A stretch of DNA of 64,000 bases from NCBI RefSeq assembly GCF_026153205.1, contig NZ_JAPFBW010000006.1:1-64000 (forward strand), given 5' to 3'. Below the pieces are notes generated by a model. The model did not search any database. It was not told the DNA's origin and worked only from the letters and a program-made list of their open reading frames with translations. The DNA comes from Aquabacterium sp. A7-Y. Lineage in GTDB: Bacteria; Pseudomonadota; Gammaproteobacteria; Burkholderiales; Burkholderiaceae_C. This document shows, piece after piece, positions 49,033 to 57,489 of the stretch. Position numbers and translations under genes: made by a program. Each line of letters opens with the position of its first letter. Position 1 is the first letter of the stretch.

Positions 49033-50493
49033 TCAGTGCGACAGGCCCGCGATCACCCGCCCTTCCATCACCGCGGGCACCGGCAGACCCATCAAGGACA
49101 GCAGCGTGGGCGCCACATCGAGATTGGTGCAAGGCGGGAGCTGGGCCGGGCGGATGCCGGCCCCGTAGAAAGCCAGCATGCCGTCGATGTGGTGCATGCC
49201 CTGCTTGACCGTGGGCGTGTCGGCAGCGAACAAGGCCTCCAGGGCATACGAGGCCTGGGCACCGGCAGCGCGCTGCGGGAAGCTGTAGCGCACACCTTGT
49301 TCGGGACGCGCCAGGCCCAGCGGCGTGAGGGTGAGACAGTCCTCGGTCTCCTCGACCGCGAAGGCGGCCTCCTCGACGCCGGCGACGCTGCGGCGTGCCG
49401 CCTCGATGCGGGCCTTGAGTGCAGCACGCGCCTCAGCGTCGGGCACGTGGATGTTCCACTGCGGCACCATCGTGGGCACCACCTCGGTCACGCCCTCGCG
49501 GCCCAGCACCTTCAGCAGGGCCTCGATGTCCTTGACACGGACCACCACCTTGCCCTCGCGGTACTTCTCGCTGATGTACGGCTGCTGCCCCATGCTGGAA
49601 GCCAGCACGAGCACGGTGTCCCGGTCGATCAAACGCATCGCGCGGCCCAGCAGCTCGTCACAGACGCGATAGCCGTAGGGCACCGCCTCGCCGTACTTGC
49701 GCTTCTCGTCGGGCGGCGACTTGACCGGGAAGTCGCTGTCGTCCCAGGCGCGCCAGTAGTGATGCATGTAGTGCGCCGCGTGGTTGCTGTGCCAGGTGGC
49801 GAAGTCGGGCCGCTCGTTGCGGTACAGCGAGGCGAAAAAGTCGAAGTTCAGGCGCGGCTGCAGGCTCACTCGCTGCCAGCGCAGGTGCGGCGAGACACGC
49901 TCGCGGGCCAGCTGGCCGGCAATGCGCACACAGGTCGAGGGCTTGAGGCCGAGGCCGAACAGGCGCGCGCCGGTCGCGACGTTCTCCAGCATGCCGGGCG
50001 GGCGTGTGGTCTTGTTGTGGACCTGGGTGTAGCGGCGGTTGATCGCCTGGACCGGCTGCAGTCGCGGCGGATAGGTCTCGTCACCGGGCGCGAAGGGGCC
50101 GGGCACCATGTAGCCCTTGACCGGCTCGGGCGGGTAGGCGCTGATGCTGCCGAACACACCGACCTTGCGGCCGGCCTCGGACACGTAGTGCCAGGTGCGT
50201 TTGGAGCGTATCGTCTCGCCCTTCTGCTCCAGCACGGTGGCGCCGTGGACCGCCTGCGAGACGCCCGTGTGCAGGGTCACCCAGGTGATCCAGGGGTCGA
50301 GCAGCGGCGGCCGCTCCACCGCCGACTGCACCCCCCAGGCGCCCTCGCGCCGCAACCTCGAGAGGTTGGGCAGGAAGGACTCGCCCCGGCTGGCGATCAG
50401 GCGGTCGACGACATGCCAGTTGATCTCGTTGAACTCCAGCAGCAGCACCTTGCGCGGCGCGCCGTGCTGGCGGGTCTGGGTGGTTGGGCTCAT
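49033..50493 (-). CDS. Alkaline-phosphatase-superfamily protein with a degenerate active site
   Basis: 486 residues. The layout is that of type I phosphodiesterase/nucleotide pyrophosphatase proteins: KVLLLEFNEINWHVVDRL at the N-terminus, PPLLDPWITWVTLHTG at the nucleophile region, and NLDVAPTLLSLMGLPVP near the end. Key residues differ: the first metal Asp is replaced (EFNE), no Thr or Ser stands at the usual nucleophile site, and the DHG metal motif reads ASSMGQQP. It is therefore probably non-catalytic or mechanistically different. The ATG at 50493 begins the conserved part. It follows the GT4 gene at 50511 by 17 bp on the same strand, so the pair should be cotranscribed. Confidence 0.8.
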   Translation of the reverse strand: MSPTTQTRQHGAPRKVLLLEFNEINWHVVDRLIASRGESFLPNLSRLRREGAWGVQSAVERPPLLDPWITWVTLHTGVSQAVHGATVLEQKGETIRSKRTWHYVSEAGRKVGVFGSISAYPPEPVKGYMVPGPFAPGDETYPPRLQPVQAINRRYTQVHNKTTRPPGMLENVATGARLFGLGLKPSTCVRIAGQLARERVSPHLRWQRVSLQPRLNFDFFASLYRNERPDFATWHSNHAAHYMHHYWRAWDDSDFPVKSPPDEKRKYGEAVPYGYRVCDELLGRAMRLIDRDTVLVLASSMGQQPYISEKYREGKVVVRVKDIEALLKVLGREGVTEVVPTMVPQWNIHVPDAEARAALKARIEAARRSVAGVEEAAFAVEETEDCLTLTPLGLARPEQGVRYSFPQRAAGAQASYALEALFAADTPTVKQGMHHIDGMLAFYGAGIRPAQLPPCTNLDVAPTLLSLMGLPVPAVMEGRVIAGLSH

Positions 50494-50510
50494 TGTTGTT
50501 CTTCCTCGGT

Positions 50511-51770
50511 TCAGGGCCGCGCGCCGGGACGGCGTGTTGCCACCACCGACTCGCACACCCGCAATGTCTCGGCAGCCACGTCGTCCCAGCTGCGGCGCAT
50601 GGCGGCGGCGATGGCGTCGTGATCCCAGTGGCGGTCCAGCGCGGCACGCAGCGCGCTGCGCAGCTGCTCGACATCGCGCGGCGCCACCAGCAGGCCGTTC
50701 GACGGGTTGACGATCTCGCGTGTGCCGCCGACATCGGTGGCGACCACCGGGCGACCGCAGGCCACGGCCTCGACGACCACGTTCGGGTAGCCCTCGGACC
50801 AGCTTGGCAAGGTCAGCAGGTCCGAGGCCCGGATCCAGCGCGCCACCTCCAGCGGCGGCAGGCCCCCGGGCACGATGACGCGCTCGCCCAGGCCCGAGGC
50901 GGCGACCCGCTCCAGCAGCGCCTGGCGCATCACGCCATCGCCCAGCAGCACGAGGCGGAGCTTGGCGTCGCCGGCGGCCAGCTGCGAGAAGGCGCTCAAC
51001 AACTCCAGCACCCCCTTGGCCTCGACGAAGCGGCCGACGAAAACGATGTAGCGGCCGTCTTCGGCCAACCCCAGTTGCTGCCTCGCCTCGCGCTGGCTGC
51101 CGGGGCGGAAGACCGAGGTGTTGAAACCGTTCACCACCGTGTGTACACGCGCCGGATCGGCCTGGAAGTTGTCGATCGCGGTGTGGCGCATCGCTTCGCT
51201 GACCGTCAGCAGCGCATCGGCCGCGGCGATGGTCTTGCGTGTCATCCAGACGTTGAGGCCGGAGCGCACATGGATGTCCGAGCCTAGCGCCCCCACGACG
51301 CACGGCACGCCGAGCGAGCGGGCCACCCGTACCGCGGCATAACCGTCCGGATAGACCCAGTAGGCCAGCAGCAGGTCCGGCTTCCAGGCACGCACACGCG
51401 GCCCGAGCACGGCCGCGCCGACATGGCCGTTGAGAACCCGCGAGACCACCGGCACCGCCGGGTAGCTGAAGGCCTCGACGTCGACACCGTCGAGCCGGTA
51501 GTCGCGCCCGACCTCGCCGTAGATGAAGCTGCGCGGGCGCAGCAGCGGCAGGCTGGGGTAGCGCAGCGACTGGAAAAACACCCGCACGTCGGCGAGCCGG
51601 CTGAGCGAACGTGCGGTCTCGTGGATATAGCGGCCGCGGGTCTGATCATGCGGCACCGGCAGCATGGGAGTCACCAGCGCAATGCGCAGCCGCCGCGGCG
51701 CGGCCGCGCCTGCAATATGAGACGCGGCGGCCTGGCCGCCTTCATCTGTTGTCTGGGCAGTCACCCGCAT
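50511..51770 (-). CDS. GT4 glycosyltransferase
   Basis: 419 residues from the ATG at 51770. GT-B fold with IALVTPMLPVPHDQTRGRYIHETA at the acceptor domain and VFVGRFVEAKGVLELLSAF, LVLLGDGVMRQAL, LLTLPSWSEGYPNVVVEAVACGRPVVAT and VGGTREIV in the donor domain. It is a canonical retaining glycosyltransferase for the EPS repeat unit; the sugar is unknown. The frame is open to 51998, but the upstream residues look unconserved. It is divergent from the acyltransferase at 52045. Confidence 0.9.
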   Translation of the reverse strand: MRVTAQTTDEGGQAAASHIAGAAAPRRLRIALVTPMLPVPHDQTRGRYIHETARSLSRLADVRVFFQSLRYPSLPLLRPRSFIYGEVGRDYRLDGVDVEAFSYPAVPVVSRVLNGHVGAAVLGPRVRAWKPDLLLAYWVYPDGYAAVRVARSLGVPCVVGALGSDIHVRSGLNVWMTRKTIAAADALLTVSEAMRHTAIDNFQADPARVHTVVNGFNTSVFRPGSQREARQQLGLAEDGRYIVFVGRFVEAKGVLELLSAFSQLAAGDAKLRLVLLGDGVMRQALLERVAASGLGERVIVPGGLPPLEVARWIRASDLLTLPSWSEGYPNVVVEAVACGRPVVATDVGGTREIVNPSNGLLVAPRDVEQLRSALRAALDRHWDHDAIAAAMRRSWDDVAAETLRVCESVVATRRPGARP

Positions 51771-52044
51771 CGTCGCAATGTCCGAGCACTGCATGGTCCT
51801 CGTCCCCACCGGAAAGTGCCGGCATTGTGCCTCCGAAATGAGCAGGTCCGACGGCCCGGCAGCCGCCTGGATGAGGGATTGCATCCCGGTGAACCCGACG
51901 CAATAGTGGCGCCCAGTGCCGTACCAGGTGCCCGCAGAGGTCGGCGCGGCACAAGGCCCGGGCGAGGCAGACGCCGGAGCGTCCGGCGGCACCGGCACGT
52001 CCGCGCATCCCCTCCCGCGCCCTACTTTCCGAGGGTCGGTTCAG
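51771..52044. promoter_or_regulatory. Divergent region, glycosyltransferase / acyltransferase
   Basis: A 274-bp gap with no convincing gene. It contains GCATTGTGC at 51822-51830, a core shared with the palindrome at 39762. Promoters for both directions are expected; sigma boxes were not identified. Confidence 0.35.
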
Positions 52045-53091
52045 ATGCAACGCCATCGCTTTCATGAGATCGACATGCTGCGCGGCATTGCCTGCGCCAT
52101 GGTGGTCGCCTTTCATTACCTCTGGCGAGGCCAACAGGCCGGCTGGCTGGGCGACTCGCCGCCGGCGTGGCTGAGCCGGATGGCGGAGTTCGGCTACCTC
52201 GGCGTGCATCTGTTTTTCATGGTCAGCGGCTTCGTGATCTTCATGAGTGCCGAGGGCGCAACACCGCGCCAGTTCGTCGCCTCGCGCGTGTCGCGCCTCT
52301 ACCCGGCCTTCTGGGTCGCTGCCCCGCTGACCGCCGCGGCGGCTTGGGGCTTTGGCAGCACCGACTTCGCGGTCAGCGGGCGCCAACTGCTGCTCAACCT
52401 CCCGATGACACCCCACTGGTTCGGCGTGGAGTTCGTCGACGGCGCCTACTGGTCACTGGCCGTGGAGCTGCATTTCTACATCCTGGTCTGGGCCAGCTTG
52501 CGTCTGGGCCTGCTGCCACGCACCGAGTGGCTGTTGGCCGGCTGGCTGCTGTTGTCCAGCCTGAACGCGGCATGGCCGACCTACACGGTCGAGTTCTGGC
52601 TGGAGCTGCGGTGGGCGCCGTTTTTTGCAGCCGGCGTCTGCTGCTACCTGATTCGCGAGCACGGCCTCAGCCGCGCCCGCCTGGCACTGCTCGGCTGGTC
52701 CTTCCTGCTCTCGCTTTACTACAGCAGCCTGGTGCACTGGTTCGCAGGACACACGGGCGCCGGTGTCCTGATTGCAGCGGCGGTGGTGAGCGTCTTCTAC
52801 GCCCTCTTCCTGCTGATCGCCTTCGACCTCTGGCGCCTGCCGGCCTCCCGCTGGGTCTTCTGGGCCGGTGCCCTCACCTACCCGGTCTATCTGTTGCACC
52901 AGAACATCGGCTACCTCTTGATCGAGGCGCCCGGCTGGCGGCAGCTGCCCTTCGGGCTGCGGGTCACGGCGGTGTGCGGGGCGGTCACGGCCACAGCCTG
53001 GGTGCTGTATCGCTGCGTCGAGCGCCCGCTCGCACCGCGCCTGCGTCGCGCGCTGGCCGGCACGGTGCCCCTGCGCCTCGCGACCCGGTGA
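52045..53091 (+). CDS. Membrane acyltransferase family 3 (OafA/YrhL-like)
   Basis: 348 residues, about 10 membrane segments. The N-terminal motif EIDMLRGIACAMVVAFHY carries the catalytic His. FMVSGFVIF, the arginine-bearing RVSRLYPAFWV and YWSLAVELHFY complete the family signature. These enzymes transfer acetyl or other acyl groups to exported polysaccharides at the cytoplasmic membrane, so it probably O-acylates the EPS. The CocE-type hydrolase begins 66 bp downstream on the same strand and is likely cotranscribed. Confidence 0.92.
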   Translation: MQRHRFHEIDMLRGIACAMVVAFHYLWRGQQAGWLGDSPPAWLSRMAEFGYLGVHLFFMVSGFVIFMSAEGATPRQFVASRVSRLYPAFWVAAPLTAAAAWGFGSTDFAVSGRQLLLNLPMTPHWFGVEFVDGAYWSLAVELHFYILVWASLRLGLLPRTEWLLAGWLLLSSLNAAWPTYTVEFWLELRWAPFFAAGVCCYLIREHGLSRARLALLGWSFLLSLYYSSLVHWFAGHTGAGVLIAAAVVSVFYALFLLIAFDLWRLPASRWVFWAGALTYPVYLLHQNIGYLLIEAPGWRQLPFGLRVTAVCGAVTATAWVLYRCVERPLAPRLRRALAGTVPLRLATR

Positions 53092-53157
53092 GGGAGCTGC
53101 TACCCTTGCCTGCCTCCGGTCCGCGACCGCTCTTCATCTGCTGCTGATTCGACTTGC

Positions 53158-55017
53158 ATGGCCACTGCACCCACACGCCGCCGGCGCTGGGGCTTGACGC
53201 TCCTCGCCGCTGCGGCGGCCGCACTTCCACTGTCCTACTTCGCACTCAGGCACACCGAGCGCTCACCGGTGCCGCCGCACTGGCGCACCGACGCGCGGGC
53301 GCTGCTGTCGGGCATCAGGGTCGACCACAAGGTACGCATTCGCATGCGCGACGGGGTCGAGCTCTCGGCCTCGCTCTACCTGCCCCGTGCAGGCGCCGAG
53401 CGCCGCGGCACCGTGCTCGTGCGACTGCCCTATCACCGCCTGCGTTATGGCGAGGGATTGAGATCGGGCCTGTTCTTCAGCCGCCACGGCTATGCCGTGC
53501 TGGTACAGGACGTGCGTGGCACTGGCGACTCGGGCGGTGAACTGCTGCCCTGGCAACACGCGACCGAGGACGGCGTCGACACCCTGGACTGGATCGTCAA
53601 GCAGCCCTGGTCCAACGGCAAGGTGGGCACCTTCGGCTGCTCGGCGCTGGGCGAATTGCAGTTCGCCCTGGCGCGGGCCCGCCATCCGGCGCACAAGGCC
53701 ATGGTGCCCCAGGGCGCGGGCGGAGCGCTCGGCTCGCTCGGCAGCACCCACGCCCACTACGGCTGGTACGAGGGCGGCGTGTTCCTGCTGGCGAGCGGCT
53801 TCGGCTGGTTTCTGGACAGCGGAGCGCTGCGCCCCGACGTGCCGGGGCCGGGCGAAGTTGATCGGGCCGCCGCCGTGCGCGAGCTGCCGGTGCGCAGCCT
53901 GGTCGAGCGCCATCGCCCGGGGCCCAATGGCTATCCCTGGTTCCTGAGCACCCCGCTGCTCGACCCACGCTGGCAGGACCTCGACTACGTCGGCGACAAG
54001 GACCGCTTTGCCACGCCCGCCCTGGTCATCAACACCTGGGGCGACCAGACCATCGACGAAACCCTGCTGATGGCCGAGCTGTTCCGCCGCCAGGCCCCGG
54101 CCGATGTGCCCCAGCACGTCGTGATCGGGCCGGGCAACCACTGCGGGCACGAGGCGGATGCCGAAAGCGGGCAGTTCGGCGAGTTGGAGATTCCGAATGC
54201 CGAGCAGCCTTACCGCGAGTGGTATCTGAAGTGGTTCGACCATTGGCTCAACGGCAAGGGCCAGGGCCTGATCGAGCTGCCGCCCTATCTGTACTACGTG
54301 ATCGGCGAGGGCCGCTGGCGCAGCGCGGACAGCTGGCCACCGGCGGAAGCCGGCCTGCAACGCTGGTACCTGGCCAGCCCCGGGCGGGCCGGCGGGCGCG
54401 ACGGCACGGGTCGGCTCGCGACTGAACTGGGGACCCAGCCGCCGGCTTTCGATGAATACCGCTACGACCCGGAGAATCCGACACCTTCGCTGGGTGGCGC
54501 GATCTGCTGCACCGGCAACCCCGAGCAGCGTTTCGGGCCGGTCGACCAGCGCCCCATCGAGCAGCGCGACGACCTGCTGGTCTACACCTCGGAGCCGCTG
54601 ACAGCGCCGCTGCGTATTGCCGGGCGCATGAAGGCACACCTGACCATCTCGTCCAGCGCCCCGGACACCGACTTCATCGCCCGGCTGGTGCATGTGTGGC
54701 CCGACGGCCGCGCCACCACCATCCAGGAGGGCGCGTTGCGGGCCCGCTACCGGGCCGGTTTCGCGACGCCGCTGGCGCTGCCGCCGGATCAGCCTCAGGA
54801 GCTGACGGTGGACATGCGCTCGATCGCCTACCAGGTGCCGGCCGGCCACCGGCTGCGCCTGCACATCGCCAGCAGCAGCTTCCCGCGGCTGGAGCGCAAC
54901 CTCAACACGGGCGGCGACAACCACGGGGAGACCCGGGCGGTGGTGGCCCGTAACCGCGTCTACCACGGCGGCGACGCGCCCTCCTTCATCGAACTGCCCA
55001 TCATCCCGGAGCGCTAA
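53158..55017 (+). CDS. CocE/NonD-type alpha/beta hydrolase (X-Pro dipeptidyl-peptidase superfamily)
   Basis: 619 residues. The N-terminal hydrophobic segment (WGLTLLAAAAAALPLSYFAL) is a signal peptide or membrane anchor. The catalytic domain opens VRIRMRDGVELSASLYLP, then VQDVRGTGDSGG and the nucleophile elbow FGCSALGELQ. The acid/His region includes NTWGDQTIDE and IGPGNHCGHEAD. The C-terminal jelly-roll domain (APLRIAGRMKAHLTISSSAPDTDF) is typical. These enzymes hydrolyse esters or amides, and here an exported acyl-esterase acting on decorated EPS, or on the NRPS-PKS product, is conceivable. It follows the acyltransferase by 66 bp. Confidence 0.88.
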   Translation: MATAPTRRRRWGLTLLAAAAAALPLSYFALRHTERSPVPPHWRTDARALLSGIRVDHKVRIRMRDGVELSASLYLPRAGAERRGTVLVRLPYHRLRYGEGLRSGLFFSRHGYAVLVQDVRGTGDSGGELLPWQHATEDGVDTLDWIVKQPWSNGKVGTFGCSALGELQFALARARHPAHKAMVPQGAGGALGSLGSTHAHYGWYEGGVFLLASGFGWFLDSGALRPDVPGPGEVDRAAAVRELPVRSLVERHRPGPNGYPWFLSTPLLDPRWQDLDYVGDKDRFATPALVINTWGDQTIDETLLMAELFRRQAPADVPQHVVIGPGNHCGHEADAESGQFGELEIPNAEQPYREWYLKWFDHWLNGKGQGLIELPPYLYYVIGEGRWRSADSWPPAEAGLQRWYLASPGRAGGRDGTGRLATELGTQPPAFDEYRYDPENPTPSLGGAICCTGNPEQRFGPVDQRPIEQRDDLLVYTSEPLTAPLRIAGRMKAHLTISSSAPDTDFIARLVHVWPDGRATTIQEGALRARYRAGFATPLALPPDQPQELTVDMRSIAYQVPAGHRLRLHIASSSFPRLERNLNTGGDNHGETRAVVARNRVYHGGDAPSFIELPIIPER

Positions 55018-55023
55018 AAAAAA

Positions 55024-55045
55024 GAGCGACCCCGCGGGGTCGCTC
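55024..55045 (-). terminator. Strong terminator of beta-helix paralog 3
   Basis: GAGCGACCCC and GGGGTCGCTC form a 10-bp stem with a 2-nt loop. On the minus strand it is followed by T residues from the A-run at 55016-55023, so it terminates the minus-strand gene that ends at 55098 and may also act on the convergent CocE gene. Confidence 0.88.
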
Positions 55046-55097
55046 TGGGTTCCCTGAGCAGTCGCGCCGGGCGGCCATTGCCGCCGACGCAGGGGAC

Positions 55098-56948
55098 TCA
55101 ACGCTCGATGGCGCCGAGGTCCATCGCATTGCCCTTGATCGCACGCGTCTTGGGCAGGTAGCTGCGGTCCAGCTCGGCCTTCACCGGGAAGCCGCTCGCA
55201 CCGCTCGGCGCGCTCTGGGCGGCGTCGAGCAGCTTGCTGCCGGCCAGCGGCACCAGGGTCTTCATGTCCACCGGCGGGGTGGTGCCAGTGATCATGTTGG
55301 CCTTGCCGTTGAGCTGGCCCCCCACGGTGTGCCAGGGACCGGCGTCGCTCCACTTCGCATCGATCCAGTTGCGGCCCAGGTTGACGATGCCGCCGGAGGG
55401 GATGCCGTCCGCGTTGTCCTGCTTGTCGCGCATCCGCGGGTACTGGATGGCGGGGTCGAACAGGAAGACGTTGTTCCAGACTTCCACCTTCTCGTCGTTG
55501 GTCGAGACCTGGAACAGCACCGCGTAGTCGTCACCCGTGATGTGCACCGTGTTGTTGAAGAAATACAGGGTGCCCTTGCGGTAGGACGCTTCGCTGCCGG
55601 CGTGGTCGCCGCCGTAGTGGATCGTCGAGCCCTTGCGGCCGTCCTTCACGATCTGGTTGCCGTAGACATAGGTCTTGCGGTAGTTGGGATCAGCCACGGC
55701 GATCGAGGAATAGTCCTCCGCCTCCACCAGGTCGAGCGCGCGGGCACCGTCTTCGATGCGGTTGTAGCGGATCACCGGGCCCACCGAGCGGTCCTTCAGC
55801 GAGTTGCCCGCCGCGCCGGCCCGCATCGGGCCGTAGTGGTTGAACTCGTAGATCGTGCCGATGCTCTGGACATAGGTGGTGTGGATCAGATAGCTGCCCG
55901 ACACGCCGTTGCCGTGCATGTGGTTGCCGGCAATGCGCAGGTTGCGCGTCACCGCGAAGTCACCCTCTTCCGTCGAGCGGCTGAAGATGGCTTGCGAGCA
56001 GTCGTTGATCTCGTTGTCGGCGATCGTGATGTTGTGGCCGCGCTCGATCCAGATGCAGGCGCCGAACTCGACGAACGGCCGGCGCACACCCTGGGAGTCC
56101 GTGAACGAGTAGTTCGGATGGGCACCGCGGATGTGCAGGCCGTCGATCTGGATGAAACGCGGATACGCGGTCCATTCCTGCGAGCCCAGGCGGTTCACGA
56201 CCACCACCGAACGCGACTCGTGCAGTTCGTGGCCGTAAGACAAGCCGCGCCGCGCCACCGCGTTGTTGCCGTCGATGGTGGGGCGCTCGCCGTTGGCACC
56301 CGGGACGCCACAGATGCGGACGGGGGCGTCGGCACGGCCCTGGGCGGCCAGCAGCACCTTGCCTCGGTAGGGCGTGGCGCGGTGGAAGACACGCACGGTG
56401 TCGCCGGCGGCCAGCTTGTCCCAGGGCACCTGGTCCAGTTCGCGCAGTTGGCCCGAGTTCGGGCCGACCTGATAGTCCTTGCCCTTGCCGGAAGGCTGGC
56501 AGGCGCTCAGTTGCAGGTGGTCGGGCGCGGGGGTCGGAGCCGGGGCCGGCGTCGGGGCCGGTACGGGTGCGGGCGTCGGAGCCGGGGCAGGTGCAGGCAC
56601 CGGAGCAGGCGTCGGGGCCGGAACCGGAGCAGGCGTAGGAGCCGGTACTGGCGCAGGCGTCGGAGCGGGTGTCGGAGTCGGTGCCGGCACCGGCGTGGGA
56701 GTCGGCGCGGGACCGCGGCGACGCCAGGTCTTGCCGTCCCAGTAGAAGCGACGGCTCATCGCGTCTTCGCGCAGCTCGCCGTCGATGACGGTGCTCGAAT
56801 CGAGGCCGTCGGCAGCGGAGGAACTGTCGCCACCCCCACCGCCGCAGGCGGACAGAGCGGCGCAGGTGGCAAAAAGGTGAGCTGCCCAGGCAAGCCGGGC
56901 ACGGCTGAAGGTAGGTTGATTCACGGCGAAACCCCAATGACCCCACAT
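55098..56948 (-). CDS. Secreted lipoprotein with right-handed parallel beta-helix domain (paralog 3)
   Basis: 616 residues, the close paralog of 36046-37863. The lipobox is LSAC followed by GGGGG. Next come a unique acidic/WDGKTWRRR segment, a PAPTPAPVP-type repeat linker (about residues 80-145) and the beta-helix domain starting QPSGKGKDYQVGPN. The central 375 bp are almost identical in DNA to paralog 1. It ends DLGAIER. A surface or outer-membrane enzyme or binding protein for the EPS is inferred. An in-frame GTG at 56924 is an alternative start. A strong terminator lies just downstream. Confidence 0.85.
   Translation of the reverse strand: MWGHWGFAVNQPTFSRARLAWAAHLFATCAALSACGGGGGDSSSAADGLDSSTVIDGELREDAMSRRFYWDGKTWRRRGPAPTPTPVPAPTPTPAPTPAPVPAPTPAPVPAPTPAPVPAPAPAPTPAPVPAPTPAPAPTPAPDHLQLSACQPSGKGKDYQVGPNSGQLRELDQVPWDKLAAGDTVRVFHRATPYRGKVLLAAQGRADAPVRICGVPGANGERPTIDGNNAVARRGLSYGHELHESRSVVVVNRLGSQEWTAYPRFIQIDGLHIRGAHPNYSFTDSQGVRRPFVEFGACIWIERGHNITIADNEINDCSQAIFSRSTEEGDFAVTRNLRIAGNHMHGNGVSGSYLIHTTYVQSIGTIYEFNHYGPMRAGAAGNSLKDRSVGPVIRYNRIEDGARALDLVEAEDYSSIAVADPNYRKTYVYGNQIVKDGRKGSTIHYGGDHAGSEASYRKGTLYFFNNTVHITGDDYAVLFQVSTNDEKVEVWNNVFLFDPAIQYPRMRDKQDNADGIPSGGIVNLGRNWIDAKWSDAGPWHTVGGQLNGKANMITGTTPPVDMKTLVPLAGSKLLDAAQSAPSGASGFPVKAELDRSYLPKTRAIKGNAMDLGAIER
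55317..55691. repeat. Near-identical DNA segment shared with 36265-36639 (copy 2)
   Basis: Second copy of the homogenised segment, same orientation as the first. One mismatch in 375 bp by eye. A further identical run occurs beyond it (about 55726-55808 against 36674-36756). Confidence 0.9.
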
Positions 56949-57489
56949 ATCGGCCAGGACATCGGCGCGTGGTCGCTGCTCGTGTCGCGGGCCTCTTCCA
57001 GTGCCAGGGACTCACCGCGTGGGAGCGGGTCGGCCACCTATTGTTTGGCGCTGGTCCTGTGTTCCGCCGATCAAACGCGGCGGCTACTCCTTTGAATGCG
57101 GCGAGATCCTAGGGGGGGTGTAGGGGTGATCTGTAAGCGAAGCAATGTTCGCGTAACGGGATGTTCCCCCATTTGCGAAGCGGGCAGGCTGACGTAACGG
57201 CAGCGCGCGAGCCGCATCGCCAGCTATACCGAAATATCGGGCCTGCGCAGCGGGCGGGCACGCACTCCGCGCGGGACGAAGAGGGGGTTACAAAACCGCG
57301 CGCTCTCTGGAAACGTGTCCCACGCAACCGAAAGTGTGAACTGCGTCACGAATGAGACAGGCACGATGCGAGACAGGGGCTCGAACAAGGGCCTCGGGCA
57401 TGCCGAATGCTAGAGACTATTTTCCCGTCGGCCTTCCGGAGCATGCAAGAAGCGCTGGAAAAGCGGTCGTTGAAAGCGGCCTGACGGTT
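56949..57489. promoter_or_regulatory. 541-bp region between the beta-helix and ATPase genes
   Basis: Noticeably less GC-rich than the genes. It holds the inverted repeat GCGAA/TTCGC at 57137-57152 and GCACGATGC at 57363-57371, the reverse complement of the GCATCGTGC core seen upstream of other EPS genes. Short open frames here have no recognisable product. It should carry the promoter of the beta-helix gene transcribed leftward. Confidence 0.45.

Noticed and set aside
57161-57355. A 64-codon plus-strand open frame in the gap upstream of the beta-helix gene
   Set aside because: No ribosome site, no hydrophobic or domain pattern, and composition like intergenic DNA.
56949-57489. Sigma-54 promoters (TGGCAC-N5-TTGC), which regulate some PEP-CTERM/EPS loci
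   Set aside because: I looked in this and the other EPS intergenic regions and found only partial matches with wrong GG-GC spacing, so none is reported.
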